Shown here in pieces: positions 53,329-62,608 of a stretch of DNA of 64,000 nt. The number at the start of each line of letters is the position of its first letter. The first letter of the stretch is position 1. The DNA comes from Hasllibacter halocynthiae (GTDB taxonomy: Bacteria; Pseudomonadota; Alphaproteobacteria; Rhodobacterales; Rhodobacteraceae): positions 372,001 through 436,000 of the forward strand of contig NZ_PVTT01000002.1 in assembly GCF_003003095.1 (NCBI RefSeq), in the 5' to 3' direction. A model generated the notes under the pieces. The model had not been told where the DNA came from. It made no database searches and saw nothing but the letters and a program-made list of their open reading frames with translations. The position numbers and the translations under genes are program-made.

Positions 53329-54870
53329 ATGGCCCCCCGTCCCGCCCCCCGCCTCGCCCGCGCCTTCGCCACCGTCGGCGTCTGGACCATGCTGTCGCGG
53401 GTGCTGGGCTTCGTGCGCGACGTCGCCTTCGCGGCCGTCCTCGGCGCCGGCCCCGTCTTCGACGCCTTCATCGTCGCGTTCTCGCTTCCGAACCTCTTCC
53501 GGCGGCTCTTCGCGGAAGGGGCGTTCAACATGGCCTTCGTGCCCATGTTCTCGAAGAAGGTGGAGAAGGGGGACGGGGCCCTTCCCTTCGCGCGCGACGC
53601 GGCGATGGGGCTCGCGACGATCCTGATCGTCCTCACCGTGATCGCGACGGCGGCGATGCCGCTCCTCGTGCTCGCGATGGCCTCGGGCTTCGCGGGGGAC
53701 GAGCGGTTCGACCTCGCGGTGCTCTACGGCCGGATCGCGTTCCCCTACATCCTCTTCATCTCGCTCGCCGCGCTCCTCTCGGGGGTTCTCAACGCCACGG
53801 GGCGCTTCGTGGCGGCCGCTGCGGCCCCAGCCCTCCTCAACGTCCTCTTCGTGGCCGCCGTCGCGCTGGCCCTCCATTCCGGCCTCGACGTCGGCCTCGT
53901 GCTGGCCTGGACCGTTCCTATCGCAGGGGCCGCACAGCTCGCGCTGGTCTGGTGGGCGGCGGCGCGCGCCGGCTACCGGCTGGTCCCCGGCCGCCCCCGC
54001 ATCACGCCCGAACTGAAGCGCCTCGCGGTGATCGCCGCGCCCGCGGCGCTCGCCGGGGGGGTGGTGCAGGTCAACCTTCTCGTCGGGCGGCAGGTCGCCT
54101 CGCGGACCGAAGGGGCCATCACGTGGCTGTCGCTGGCCGACCGCCTCTACCAGCTTCCCCTCGGCGTGGTGGGCATCGCGGTGGGCGTGGTCCTCCTGCC
54201 CGAGCTGTCCCGCCGCCTCTCGGACGGGGACGCGGCGGCGGGCCGGCGCTCGCTCTCGCGCGCGGCCGAGTTCGCGCTGGCCCTGACGGTGCCGGCGGCC
54301 GTCGCTCTCCTCGTGGTGCCGCTGCCGCTGGTCTCCGCGCTCTTCCAGCGGGGGGCGTTCGGGCCCGACGACACCGCCGCCACCGCCGTCGCCGTCGCGA
54401 TCTACGGCCTCGGGCTGCCGGCCTTCGTCCTCCAGAAGGTCTGGCAGCCCGTCTTCTTCGCGCGCGAGGACACGCGGACCCCGTTCCGCATCGCCGTCGC
54501 GGCGATGGTGGTGAACGCCGCCCTCGCCTTCGGCCTGATGCCGGCCATCGGCTTCGCCGCCGCCGCCGTCGCCACGACCGTGGCTGGGTGGGCGACCTTC
54601 CTCCTCCTCGCCCGGGCGGCGCGCCGCCATGGCGAGGACGTGCGCCTGCTGCCCGACGCGAAGGCCCGCATCTGGCGGATCGTCCTGGCGAGCCTCGCCA
54701 TGGGCGTGGTGGTCTGGGGGGCCAACCTCGCGCTCCTGCCGGTGTTCGGCACGTCGCGCACGCTGGGCATCGTCGCCCTCGTGGCGGTCGGCATCCTGTC
54801 CTACGGGCTTCTGGGGCAGCTCTTCGGGGCGTTCCGCCTGCGCGACCTCGTGAATTCGGCCCGTCGCTAG
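53329..54870 (+). CDS. murJ: Lipid II flippase MurJ (MviN)
   Basis: A 513-residue inner-membrane flippase for the peptidoglycan precursor, of the MOP superfamily, with 14 predicted helices. The N terminus [66 protein letters not shown] is highly diagnostic and contains the conserved arginines of the substrate cavity. [11 protein letters not shown] and [14 protein letters not shown] are further MurJ signatures. It follows glnD with a 117-bp gap, a common alphaproteobacterial order (glnD-murJ). Convergent overlap of 4 bp with the rhomboid-like gene. Confidence 0.95.
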   Translation: MAPRPAPRLARAFATVGVWTMLSRVLGFVRDVAFAAVLGAGPVFDAFIVAFSLPNLFRRLFAEGAFNMAFVPMFSKKVEKGDGALPFARDAAMGLATILIVLTVIATAAMPLLVLAMASGFAGDERFDLAVLYGRIAFPYILFISLAALLSGVLNATGRFVAAAAAPALLNVLFVAAVALALHSGLDVGLVLAWTVPIAGAAQLALVWWAAARAGYRLVPGRPRITPELKRLAVIAAPAALAGGVVQVNLLVGRQVASRTEGAITWLSLADRLYQLPLGVVGIAVGVVLLPELSRRLSDGDAAAGRRSLSRAAEFALALTVPAAVALLVVPLPLVSALFQRGAFGPDDTAATAVAVAIYGLGLPAFVLQKVWQPVFFAREDTRTPFRIAVAAMVVNAALAFGLMPAIGFAAAAVATTVAGWATFLLLARAARRHGEDVRLLPDAKARIWRIVLASLAMGVVVWGANLALLPVFGTSRTLGIVALVAVGILSYGLLGQLFGAFRLRDLVNSARR

Positions 54871-55547
54871 CGCGAGCGTATCCTCTCGAGGAAGACGCGC
54901 GCACGGCCCGGCGCGGCCACGAAGGATATCGCGAACCCGAAGAGGAAGCCCGCCATCTCGCCCATCCACCAGTCCGCCGCGCCGAAGAGCAGCGAGAAGG
55001 CCAGCTGGATCGCCATGAGGAACCCGATCAGCCGGAACGCCGCAAGCCGCGATCCGCCGGCCGCCCCCGCGCGCGTGAAGAGGACGAAGGTGAAGGCGCC
55101 GATCAGCCCGTAGGCCGGCACGTAGGCCCCCGCGAGCGGCGCCGACGCGCCGCCCAGAGCCCACCAGAGGAGCGCGCCGAAGATCGCCGCCCCGAAGAAC
55201 ACCGCCAAGGTGGCGAGCGTGCCCATCGCCTCGGCGACGAACTTGCCGAGCGCGAGGACGAACACCACCCCGAAGAGCATGTCCGCGAAGCCCCGGTGGA
55301 CGAACGGGAAGGTCGCGAGGCGCCAGGGCTCGGCGGCGATGACGTCGCCCCGCGCGGCCCCGAGGTCGAGGAGCCGGGGGAACACGCCCAACGCCTTCAA
55401 CGCCTCGATCCGCCAGCCCGCGGCGCCCGCGCCGAGGAGCCCCCGGTCCGCCGCCGACAGCGCCAGCTCGGGCAAGGCGACGGCGAGGGCCAGCGCGACC
55501 ACCACGGGCGGCAGGGCCTGGAAAGGGGATTCGTCGTAGCCCTGCAC
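54867..55547 (-). CDS. Rhomboid-like membrane protein lacking catalytic residues
   Basis: A 226-residue polytopic membrane protein of the rhomboid fold: [60 protein letters not shown] and [18 protein letters not shown]. In active rhomboids the third block reads GxSGxxxG and the last carries a catalytic His (HxxGxxxG). Here the Ser position is Tyr (AYGLIG) and the His position is not His (GEMAGFLFG). It therefore looks like a pseudoprotease. Similar proteins from related genera share this (from memory). Divergent from trpS by 75 bp. Confidence 0.82.
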   Translation of the reverse strand: MQGYDESPFQALPPVVVALALAVALPELALSAADRGLLGAGAAGWRIEALKALGVFPRLLDLGAARGDVIAAEPWRLATFPFVHRGFADMLFGVVFVLALGKFVAEAMGTLATLAVFFGAAIFGALLWWALGGASAPLAGAYVPAYGLIGAFTFVLFTRAGAAGGSRLAAFRLIGFLMAIQLAFSLLFGAADWWMGEMAGFLFGFAISFVAAPGRARVFLERIRSR

Positions 55548-55622
55548 CGGCCGGCCTCCTTGCGCGATCGTCCGGCCGGGGCTACCCCGCGCCCTTCACG
55601 GACGCCAGCCGAAGGCACCCCA

Positions 55623-56636
55623 ATGGCCGACTTCACGCCCCGGATCTTCTCCGGCATCCAGCCCTCGGGCGACCTCCATCTCGGGAACTATCTCGGCGCG
55701 CTGCGCCGCTTCGTCGAGATGCAGGACGAGGGTACCTACGAGACCGTCTACTGCGTGGTCGACCTTCACGCGATCACCGTCCCCCAGGACCCCGAGCGCC
55801 TCTGCCGGATGACGCGTGAGGTGGCGGCCGGCTTCCTCGCCGCCGGGGTCGACCCCGAGCGGTCGATCCTGATCAACCAGTCCCGCGTGCCCGAGCACGC
55901 GCAGCTCGCCTGGGTGTTCAACTGCGTGGCGCGCATGGGCTGGATGGGACGCATGACCCAGTGGAAGGACAAGGCAGGCAAGAACGCCGAGGCCGCGTCC
56001 CTCGGCCTCTTCGCGTATCCGGCCCTGATGGCGGCCGACATCATGATCTACCACGCAACCCACGTTCCCGTGGGCGACGACCAGAAGCAGCACCTCGAGC
56101 TGACCCGCGACATCGCGGCGAAGTTCAACCACGACCACGGCGTGGACTTCTTCCCTGAGGTCACGCCCGTCATCGAGGGCACCGCGACCCGCGTCATGTC
56201 CCTGCGCGACGGGACGCGGAAGATGTCCTCCTCCGACCCGTCCGACGCCAGCCGGATCAACATGCTCGACGATGCGGAGACCATCGCCCGCAAGCTCCGC
56301 AAGGCCCGGACAGATCCCGACGCCCTGCCATCCGACGCGGCCGGCCTCGCGGGGCGGGAGGGCGCGCGGAACCTCGTGAACCTCTACGCCGCCCTGTCGG
56401 ACACGACCGTCGACGCCGTACTCGCGGAGCATGGCGGGAAGGGTTGGGCCGAGTTCAAGCCCGCGCTGGCCGACCTCGCGGTCGGGAGGCTCGCCCCGAT
56501 TGGCGAGGAGATGAGGCGCCTGCTGGGCGACCCGGCCGAGATCGACGCCACCCTCGCCCGCGGAGCCGAGCGGGCGCGGGCGATCACGGTCCCCATCCTC
56601 GAGCGGACCTACGACATCCTCGGGATGGTCCGTTAG
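55623..56636 (+). CDS. trpS: Tryptophanyl-tRNA synthetase
   Basis: A 337-residue class I aminoacyl-tRNA synthetase. [23 protein letters not shown] contains the HIGH-equivalent [17 protein letters not shown] at about 200-212 is the KMSKS-equivalent. Also [22 protein letters not shown] and [20 protein letters not shown]. The ATG at 55623 is the conserved start; the frame is open much further upstream through murJ but that is a shadow. Confidence 0.97.
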   Translation: MADFTPRIFSGIQPSGDLHLGNYLGALRRFVEMQDEGTYETVYCVVDLHAITVPQDPERLCRMTREVAAGFLAAGVDPERSILINQSRVPEHAQLAWVFNCVARMGWMGRMTQWKDKAGKNAEAASLGLFAYPALMAADIMIYHATHVPVGDDQKQHLELTRDIAAKFNHDHGVDFFPEVTPVIEGTATRVMSLRDGTRKMSSSDPSDASRINMLDDAETIARKLRKARTDPDALPSDAAGLAGREGARNLVNLYAALSDTTVDAVLAEHGGKGWAEFKPALADLAVGRLAPIGEEMRRLLGDPAEIDATLARGAERARAITVPILERTYDILGMVR

Positions 56637-56723
56637 CGCAGGGCCGCGGGGCGGGGCGCCATGTCATTGCCTGACGGCCGCGCATGGCGCACCTTTCCCG
56701 CGACCCACCCCTGCGGAGCCGTC

Positions 56724-58337
56724 ATGCGCCATCTCCTCGTCGTCGCCCTCCTGCCCCTTCCGGTTCTCGCCGAGGACGTGACCCTTCCCACCGTGCCCGA
56801 GGCCGTGACCCTCTACGGCACGGGCGCACGGATCGTCCGCTCCGCCGAGACCGCCGAGCTGCCGGCGGGCACGCACCGCATCTTGCTGCCGCTGCCGCAG
56901 ATCGCCTCCTTCCTCGACGAGCCGCGCCTCGCCGTCGGCTCGGCCACCCTCGTCGGCCTGGAGCGGCGCGACGCCCTGCCGGTCGAGCCCGCGGCGCCGA
57001 CCCCGCCGGAGCGCGAGGTCGAGACCCGGGCCGAGGCCGTCGCCCTGCGCCGGGACGAGCTGGCCCGGATCGAAGGGCAGATCGAGGGCTTGGAGGCCCG
57101 CATCGCCTTCGCCCGCTCGCTGGAGGGCGACGCGCTCGAGGGCGCGGAGGAGCCGGCCGGACAGGCCGCCGGCCTGATCGACGTCATCGGGCGCGAGATC
57201 GCCGACGCCCGGGCCGGCATCGCCGAGCTCGAGGAGGAGCGGCGCCCCCTGGAGGACGCCCTGGAGGAAGCCCAGGCCGACCTGCGCCGGGCGCAGCTCC
57301 TTCTGCAGGCCGCCCCGCCGCCGGCGGAGATCCCGGGTGGGCTGATCGCGACGGTCACGCTGGACGCGCCGGCGGCGATCCCGGTCGAGATCGCCTATCT
57401 CTCCGGTGCGGCGGGCTGGACGCCCGACTACGAGCTGCGCCTCGACACGGAAGCCGCGAGCCTCGCGCTGACCCGGCGAGCCGCGATCCGGCAGGCGACG
57501 GGCGAGGCCTGGGAGGACGTCTCGCTGACCCTCTCCACCGCAGATCCCCGGCGGGCCCTCGCGCCGGCCGAGCCCGGCCCCTCCATCGCGGTGATCGGCG
57601 ATGACCGGCCCGCCCCCGGCATCGCCATGCAGGAGGATGCGGCAAGCTTCGCCGGCGCCGCGCCCCGCGTCCTCGAGATGGCCGCCCCTGCCCGGGCGAC
57701 CGCCGTCGCGCGCGGGCTCTCGCTGCGCTACGAATACGACGAGCCGGTGACGCTCGCCCCGACGGGGCACCCGGCGCAGATCGTGCTCGAAACGCTGGAC
57801 CTGCCCTCCGAGGTCGGCGCCCGCGCCGTTCCGCGCGTGGACGAGACCGCGTTCCTGATCGTCCGGGCGACCAATGACAGCGGCGAGACGCTCGTGCCGG
57901 GGCCGGCCGCTTTCTACCGCGACGGCGACTTCATCGGCGGCACGTCCCTGCCCCTCTGGGCCGCCGGCGCCGAGGAGGAGCTGCCTTTCGGCCCGCTCGA
58001 CGAGATGCGCCTCGACTTCGCGGTTCTCGGGAACGAGAGGGGCGACACCGGCGTCGTCACGACGGCGCTCACCCGGGAGGTCCGCGCCCGCTTCACCGTC
58101 GAGAACACTGGGAACGAGGCGCGGGACGTGCGCGCCCTCTACGCCCTGCCCATCTCCGAGCAGGAGAACCTGGAGGTCGAGGTCGCCGCCGACCCCCGGC
58201 CGGACGAGGAGGACGTGGATGGCGTCCGCGGCGTCGCCGCCTGGGACCTCTCGATCGGGGCGGGCGAGACGGCGGAGGTAGACCTGACCTTCACGCTGGA
58301 ATGGCCGGAGGGACGGACCCTGTTCTGGCAGCCCTGA
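56724..58337 (+). CDS. DUF4139 domain protein, exported (mucoidy inhibitor MuiA-like)
   Basis: A 537-residue protein with a signal peptide (MRHLLVVALLPLPVLA). An N-terminal DUF4140 domain begins VTLPTVPEAVTLYGTGARIVRSAE. A coiled-coil of about 100 residues (about 100-215, Glu/Arg/Ala/Leu-rich) follows. The C-terminal DUF4139 beta-rich domain has VEIAYLSGAAGWTPDYELRLD, YEYDEPVTLAPTGHPAQIVLE and VENTGNEARDVRALYALPISEQENLEV. Homologues include a yeast-to-bacteria uncharacterised family; no enzymatic role is known. Start 56724 excludes an N-terminal 21-residue extension. Confidence 0.88.
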   Translation: MRHLLVVALLPLPVLAEDVTLPTVPEAVTLYGTGARIVRSAETAELPAGTHRILLPLPQIASFLDEPRLAVGSATLVGLERRDALPVEPAAPTPPEREVETRAEAVALRRDELARIEGQIEGLEARIAFARSLEGDALEGAEEPAGQAAGLIDVIGREIADARAGIAELEEERRPLEDALEEAQADLRRAQLLLQAAPPPAEIPGGLIATVTLDAPAAIPVEIAYLSGAAGWTPDYELRLDTEAASLALTRRAAIRQATGEAWEDVSLTLSTADPRRALAPAEPGPSIAVIGDDRPAPGIAMQEDAASFAGAAPRVLEMAAPARATAVARGLSLRYEYDEPVTLAPTGHPAQIVLETLDLPSEVGARAVPRVDETAFLIVRATNDSGETLVPGPAAFYRDGDFIGGTSLPLWAAGAEEELPFGPLDEMRLDFAVLGNERGDTGVVTTALTREVRARFTVENTGNEARDVRALYALPISEQENLEVEVAADPRPDEEDVDGVRGVAAWDLSIGAGETAEVDLTFTLEWPEGRTLFWQP

Positions 58338-58378
58338 AGGCCCTCGCCCCCGCGCCCCGATCCTGCGAGGGTCGCGGC

Positions 58379-59635
58379 GTGATCCGCCTCGACAACCCTC
58401 CCGCCGCCGCACCGCGCGGCTTGTGCACCGATTGCGGCCTGTCGCGGACGGCGCTCGCGGGGGCCTGCGGCACGGCCTGCCAGTTCATCCGGCCCGACTA
58501 TCCCGCGCGCGAGCGCGCGGTCCACGGCCGCGAGGCCGCCCGCGGGGGCGACGAGGGATTCTTCGGCGTCGTCCTCTCCATGCATCGGGCGACGATGACG
58601 CCCCCCGCCGAGGGCGCCCAGTGGACCGGCATCACCACCGCGCTCGCGGCGCGCGCGCTCCGCTCGGGTGGGGTGGACGCGGTGCTGACGATGGTGGCGG
58701 ACCCGGACGACCGATGGCGACCCGTGCCGGCGCTGATCACCGATCCCGTCGACCTGGCGCAGGCGCGGGGGATGCGGATGGGTTACGCGCCGCTCCTTGC
58801 GCTGCTCGAGACGGCGGCTTCCGCTGGCCATCGGCGCCTCGCGGTGGTGGGCATTCCCTGCCAGGTCCACGCCCTGCGCGCGGTCGAGGCACGGCTGGGC
58901 CTCGAGGCGCTCGTCGTGATCGGGACGCCCTGTTCGGACAACACCACGACGGAGAACTTCCACCGATTCCTCGGCCGGCTCACGAGCCGCCCGGAGGAGG
59001 TCAGCTACCTCGAGTTCAGGGCCGACTACCGGGTCGAGCTGCGGTTCCGCGACGGCGCCGTCCGCACCATCCCCTTCCTGAAGCTGCCGCTGTCGGACCT
59101 GCCGGACGACTTCTTCCCGCTGACCTGCCGGACCTGCGTCGACTACGCCAACCGCTTGTCGGACGTCACGGTCGGCTACATGGGCGGCGATGGCGAGCAG
59201 TGGTTGATCGTCCGGAACGAGCGGGGGCGCGCCCTGGTCGAAGGGCTGGAGGGGCTGCGCCTGTCGCCGCCGACGACCCGGGGGCGGCGCGGCCGGGCGG
59301 TCGCGGGGTTCGTGGCGAACACCGAAGCGGCGGCGGGCGGCCTGCCGGTGCGCCGGATGCCGGGTTGGGCCCGGCCCCTGGCAGCCTTCCTCCAGCCCCG
59401 GATCGGGCCGAGAGGCCTCGAGTTCGCGCGGGCGCGGATCGAGATGAAGGCCGTCGAATCCATCCTCCATCTCCGGCGACGGCTTCCGGCCCGGATGAGG
59501 TGGATGATCCCGGAGCACGTCTGGCGCCAGGCGGAGCCCTACGGCCTGCGATCCGCCGAGGGCGAGCGGCGCCACTCCTCCGAAGCCCCCTGCGGCACGG
59601 TCAACCCGGAGCCGCCACCACCTTCTGGTCTATGA
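58379..59635 (+). CDS. Coenzyme F420 hydrogenase beta subunit-like protein, BciB (8-vinyl reductase)-like
   Basis: A 418-residue flavin/iron-sulfur protein of the FrhB_FdhB family. GTG start 58379 is supported by GAGGG at 58368-58372; an ATG at 58301 is possible but overlaps the previous gene. Cysteines: GLCTDCGLSRTALAGACGTAC near the N terminus and TCRTCVDYANRLSDVTVGYMGG later, ligands for [4Fe-4S] clusters. EGAQWTGI, VVGIPCQVHALRAVEARLGLEALVVIGTPCSDN and VRNERG closely resemble BciB, the ferredoxin-dependent 3,8-divinyl chlorophyllide 8-vinyl reductase. No photosynthesis genes are nearby. Its 3' end overlaps the FAH gene convergently by 35 bp. Confidence 0.82.
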   Translation: MIRLDNPPAAAPRGLCTDCGLSRTALAGACGTACQFIRPDYPARERAVHGREAARGGDEGFFGVVLSMHRATMTPPAEGAQWTGITTALAARALRSGGVDAVLTMVADPDDRWRPVPALITDPVDLAQARGMRMGYAPLLALLETAASAGHRRLAVVGIPCQVHALRAVEARLGLEALVVIGTPCSDNTTTENFHRFLGRLTSRPEEVSYLEFRADYRVELRFRDGAVRTIPFLKLPLSDLPDDFFPLTCRTCVDYANRLSDVTVGYMGGDGEQWLIVRNERGRALVEGLEGLRLSPPTTRGRRGRAVAGFVANTEAAAGGLPVRRMPGWARPLAAFLQPRIGPRGLEFARARIEMKAVESILHLRRRLPARMRWMIPEHVWRQAEPYGLRSAEGERRHSSEAPCGTVNPEPPPPSGL

Positions 59636-60560
59636 CGCCGAAGGGCGGGGCCACCTCGTCGCCCATCCAGATCCGCACCCGGTCGCCGACTTCGAGGAAC
59701 GGGGTCCGGGCCTCGCCCCCCAGGATCGTCTCGACCATCCGCTGCTCGGCGATGCAGGAGTAGCCGCGCCCCCCGTCTGCCACCGGACGTCCCGGCCCGT
59801 CCGGGTCCCGGTTCGACACCGTGCCCGAGCCGATCACCGTCCCGGCCGGCAGGGCGCGCGTCCTCGCCGCGTGGGCGATCAGCGCGGGAAAGCCGAAGGT
59901 CATGTCGTGGCCTGCGTCCGCCCGGCCGAGCGCAAGGCCGTTCACCTCGACATGCATCGTGCCGTGCAGGCGTGCGCCGTCCCATCCTGGCAGCGCGTCC
60001 GGCGTCACCGCCACGGGGGCGAGGGCGGAAGGCGGCTTCGACTGGACGAAACCGAACCCCTTTCCCAGCTCGTCGGGGACGAGGTTCCGCAAGGAGACGT
60101 CGTTCAAGATGGTGACCAGACGGATGGCATGGGCGGCCTCGGCCTCGTCCGCACCCATCGGCACGGGGCCCGTGATCACCGCCACCTCCGCCTCGCAGTC
60201 GATCCCCCAGGTCGCGTCCCCCTCGATGGGCGCGTTGGGGGAGAGGAACGTCGAGCAGCCCTGGTACATGAGCGGGTCGGTCCAGAACCTTTCGGGCATC
60301 TCGGCCCCCCTGGCACGGCGCACGAGCTCGACGTGGTTCACGTAGGCCGATCCGTCTAGGAACTGGAACGCCCTCGGCAACACCGCGCCCAGGCGGCCGG
60401 CGGGCTTGTCGGGGACCAGATGGCGCAGCTTCGGCTCCCATCTGTCCCAATCGTCGAGCGCATGCTGCAGGGTCGTTCCCGCGCGCGCCATCCGGCGCCC
60501 GTCGGCGGAAAGCTTCACCAGCGGGCCGTCCGGCCCTTCCCGAAGGCTCGCCAGCCTCAT
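59601..60560 (-). CDS. Fumarylacetoacetate hydrolase family protein
   Basis: A 319-residue FAH-fold hydrolase, likely the last step of tyrosine/homogentisate breakdown (fumarylacetoacetate to fumarate and acetoacetate) given hmgA upstream. Landmarks: MRLASLREGPDGPLVKLSADG, YQGCSTFLSPNAPIEGDATWGIDCEAEVAVI with the metal-binding Glu residues, LNDVSLRNLVPDELGKGFGFVQSKPP and TVIGSGTVSNRDPDG. The start is the ATG at complement 60558-60560, which overlaps the stop of a 34-residue microprotein as ATGA. A longer start at 60602 is rejected. No maleylacetoacetate isomerase gene is adjacent. Confidence 0.92.
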   Translation of the reverse strand: MRLASLREGPDGPLVKLSADGRRMARAGTTLQHALDDWDRWEPKLRHLVPDKPAGRLGAVLPRAFQFLDGSAYVNHVELVRRARGAEMPERFWTDPLMYQGCSTFLSPNAPIEGDATWGIDCEAEVAVITGPVPMGADEAEAAHAIRLVTILNDVSLRNLVPDELGKGFGFVQSKPPSALAPVAVTPDALPGWDGARLHGTMHVEVNGLALGRADAGHDMTFGFPALIAHAARTRALPAGTVIGSGTVSNRDPDGPGRPVADGGRGYSCIAEQRMVETILGGEARTPFLEVGDRVRIWMGDEVAPPFGVIDQKVVAAPG

Positions 60561-60661
60561 CTGCGCCACCACCGGCCGTGGCTGAGCCGCCAGCGCAGCC
60601 ACGCCGTGCCGAGCACGACGCCGAGGAAGAGAAGGACGAGGAAGGCCCCCTTCGCCGTCAT
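60557..60661 (-). CDS. Microprotein, 34 aa, single TM segment, overlapping the FAH start
   Basis: ATG (complement 60659-60661) to TGA (60557-60559), translation MTAKGAFLVLLFLGVVLGTA then WLRWRLSHGRWWRR. Residues 6-20 are a hydrophobic helix and the tail is basic and Trp/Arg-rich, so the C terminus should face the cytoplasm. The TGA overlaps the FAH ATG as ATGA, the same coupling used by real genes in this window. No family recognised. The coupling and clean membrane-plus-basic pattern argue for translation. Confidence 0.6.
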   Translation of the reverse strand: MTAKGAFLVLLFLGVVLGTAWLRWRLSHGRWWRR

Positions 60662-60903
60662 CGACGCGCCTCCGGCCAGACCTGATGGACCCGGACGCCG
60701 CCGAACGTCGCGCGGCAATGCGGTCCGGGGGGGCATCGCTCCCTCAGGAAGATGCGGCAACGCGATGTGCGGCATGCAACCGAGGCGGGCGTCGCCGCCC
60801 CGAACCGCGCGCCATACTCGAAGGAGGCGGCGGCAGACGGAAGGTGCCCTCCGATGCCGGGAGGACTGCAGCCGTCAGCCACATGTCCCCCCGGAGCGGA
60901 GCG

Positions 60904-61023
60904 TCAGCGATCGCGACGGCGTACGCCGCCGTCGTGGTCCCTGGCGCCCTTGGACGCCATGACCAGCCCGACGATGGGAATGAGGAGCAGGATGCCCCAG
61001 GCTATCAATGCCGTCAGTTCCAT
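60904..61023 (-). CDS. Microprotein, 39 aa, single TM segment, in the homogentisate operon
   Basis: ATG (complement 61021-61023) to TGA (60904-60906), beginning MELTALIAWGILLLIPIVGL and ending in a charged tail, KGARDHDGGVRRRDR. A strong GGAGGAG ribosome-binding site lies 6-7 bases upstream. One membrane helix at about 4-22, then a basic/acidic cytoplasmic tail. The gene sits 41 bp after the 43-residue ORF and 242 bp before the 34-residue one, on the same strand as hmgA. Unknown family. Confidence 0.65.
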   Translation of the reverse strand: MELTALIAWGILLLIPIVGLVMASKGARDHDGGVRRRDR

Positions 61024-61064
61024 TGGCTTCTCCTCCACTCAGATCCGCTCGCGGCCTCAATCCC

Positions 61065-61196
61065 CTACTGCCCGTCACGGTTCCGGTTCCCCCTGCGCGC
61101 CTCCCGGCGATAGCGGCCGGTCGCACCCCAGGCGATGGCCCCGGCCAGCCCGATGGCGCCGAAGAGGACGGCGATGGTCCAGAGAACCTCGCTCAC
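61065..61196 (-). CDS. Microprotein, 43 aa, single TM segment, overlapping the hmgA stop
   Basis: GTG start (complement 61194-61196) overlapping the hmgA TGA as GTGA, to TAG (61065-61067). Translation begins (V/M)[19 protein letters not shown] and continues [23 protein letters not shown]. Residues 4-24 form a membrane helix; the remainder is a basic cytoplasmic tail. The GTGA overlap is the coupling mode used by at least five other genes in this window, which supports translation. Unknown family. Confidence 0.65.
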   Translation of the reverse strand: MSEVLWTIAVLFGAIGLAGAIAWGATGRYRREARRGNRNRDGQ

Positions 61197-62557
61197 CAGT
61201 CACCCTCCGGCGTGCCGTCGAAGCGCTTGCGCAGGGCCGCCCAGCATTCGACATAGTCGTCCTGCAGCGGTGCCTCCTCGGCGGCGAAGCGGGTGAGGTG
61301 CTGGGGAAAGCGCGTCTCGAACATGAATGCCATCGTGTCCTCGAGTTTCGAGGGCGCGAGATCGGCGAGCGACGCGGCGCGGAACGCATCCTCGTCGGGC
61401 CCGTGGGGCAGCATCATGTTGTGCAGCGACATGCCGCCGGGGACGAATCCCTGCGGCTTGGCGTCGTAGACGCCGTGGATGTTGCCCATCAGCTCGGACA
61501 TGACGTTCTTGTGGTACCAAGGCGGGCGGAACGTGCCCTCGGCGACATTCCAGCGGTCGCGGAAGAGGACGAAGTCGATATTCGCCGTCCCGGGCACGCC
61601 CGAAGGCGCGGTGAGGACGGTGAAGATCGACGGATCCGGATGGTCGAAGAGGATCGCGCCGACCGGGCTGAACGTCTTCAGGTCGTACTTCACTGGCGCG
61701 TAGTTGCCGTGCCAGGCGATGACGTCGAGCGGCGAGTGGTCGATCCGGCTCTCGTGGAAGGCGCCGCACCACTTCACGACCATCCGGGCCTCGCAGTCAC
61801 GATCCTCGAAGCAGGCGACGGGGGCTAGGAAGTCGCGCGGGTTCGCCAGGCAGTTGGCACCGATCGGGCCGCGGTCGGGCAGGTCGAACTTCTGGCCGTA
61901 GTTCTCGCACACGAAGCCGCGGGCGGGCCCTTCGAGCAGGTCGACGCGATAGACCATGCCGCGGGGGATGACGGCGACCTCCTGCGGGGCGAGGTCGATC
62001 ACCCCCAGCTCGGTCGCGAAGCGCAGCCGCCCCTCCTGCGGGACGACGAGAAGCTCGCTGTCGGCCGAGTAGAAGTAGGTGTCGCCCATCCCTTCGGTGA
62101 CGAGGTAGACATGCGCGGCCATGCCGACCTGGGTGTTCACATCGCCGGCGGTGGTCATGGTCCGCATGCCCGTCAGCCAGGTCAGCGCCTCGCCCGCATG
62201 GGGGACGGGGTCCCAGCGGTACTGGCCGAGCGAGGTGACCTCGGGATCGACGTGCGGTGCGGACTTCCAATAGGGCAGGTCGATCCGCGACATCCGGCCC
62301 ATGTGCTTCACCGAAGGCCGGATGCGATAGCACCAGGTCCGCTCGTTCTGGCCGCGCGGCGCGGTGAAGGGGGTGCCGGAGAGCTGCTCGGCATACAGCC
62401 CGTAGGCGCAGCGCTGGGGCGAGTTCATCCCCCGCGGCAGCGCCCCGGGCAGCGCCTCGGTCTCGAAGTCGTTGCCGAAGCCCGGGGCGTAGCCGCCCGA
62501 CAGGCTGGGCGCCCCGGTCATCCCCTCGGGCAGGGGTTCGGATACGGTGTCGCGCAT
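61193..62557 (-). CDS. hmgA: Homogentisate 1,2-dioxygenase
   Basis: A 454-residue non-heme Fe(II) ring-cleaving dioxygenase converting homogentisate to maleylacetoacetate. [48 protein letters not shown] is the diagnostic N terminus. The iron-ligand region is [18 protein letters not shown] (His and Glu) and [17 protein letters not shown] (second His). Length is normal. A GGGAGG ribosome-binding site precedes the ATG. It lies 51 bp after the phosphoglucomutase gene on the same strand and overlaps the 43-residue ORF. Confidence 0.97.
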   Translation of the reverse strand: MRDTVSEPLPEGMTGAPSLSGGYAPGFGNDFETEALPGALPRGMNSPQRCAYGLYAEQLSGTPFTAPRGQNERTWCYRIRPSVKHMGRMSRIDLPYWKSAPHVDPEVTSLGQYRWDPVPHAGEALTWLTGMRTMTTAGDVNTQVGMAAHVYLVTEGMGDTYFYSADSELLVVPQEGRLRFATELGVIDLAPQEVAVIPRGMVYRVDLLEGPARGFVCENYGQKFDLPDRGPIGANCLANPRDFLAPVACFEDRDCEARMVVKWCGAFHESRIDHSPLDVIAWHGNYAPVKYDLKTFSPVGAILFDHPDPSIFTVLTAPSGVPGTANIDFVLFRDRWNVAEGTFRPPWYHKNVMSELMGNIHGVYDAKPQGFVPGGMSLHNMMLPHGPDEDAFRAASLADLAPSKLEDTMAFMFETRFPQHLTRFAAEEAPLQDDYVECWAALRKRFDGTPEGDW

Positions 62558-62608
62558 GTCTGACCTCCCGGGCGGGATGGTGGAGCGGCGCAGGCGCCGC
62601 GTCCAGCC

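Noticed and set aside
60662-60903. A 45-codon frame beginning ATGTGGCTG on the minus strand, in the gap before the 34-residue microprotein
   Set aside because: A G-run precedes it, but the product has no membrane helix or recognisable pattern and it is not coupled to a neighbour, unlike the three microproteins called.
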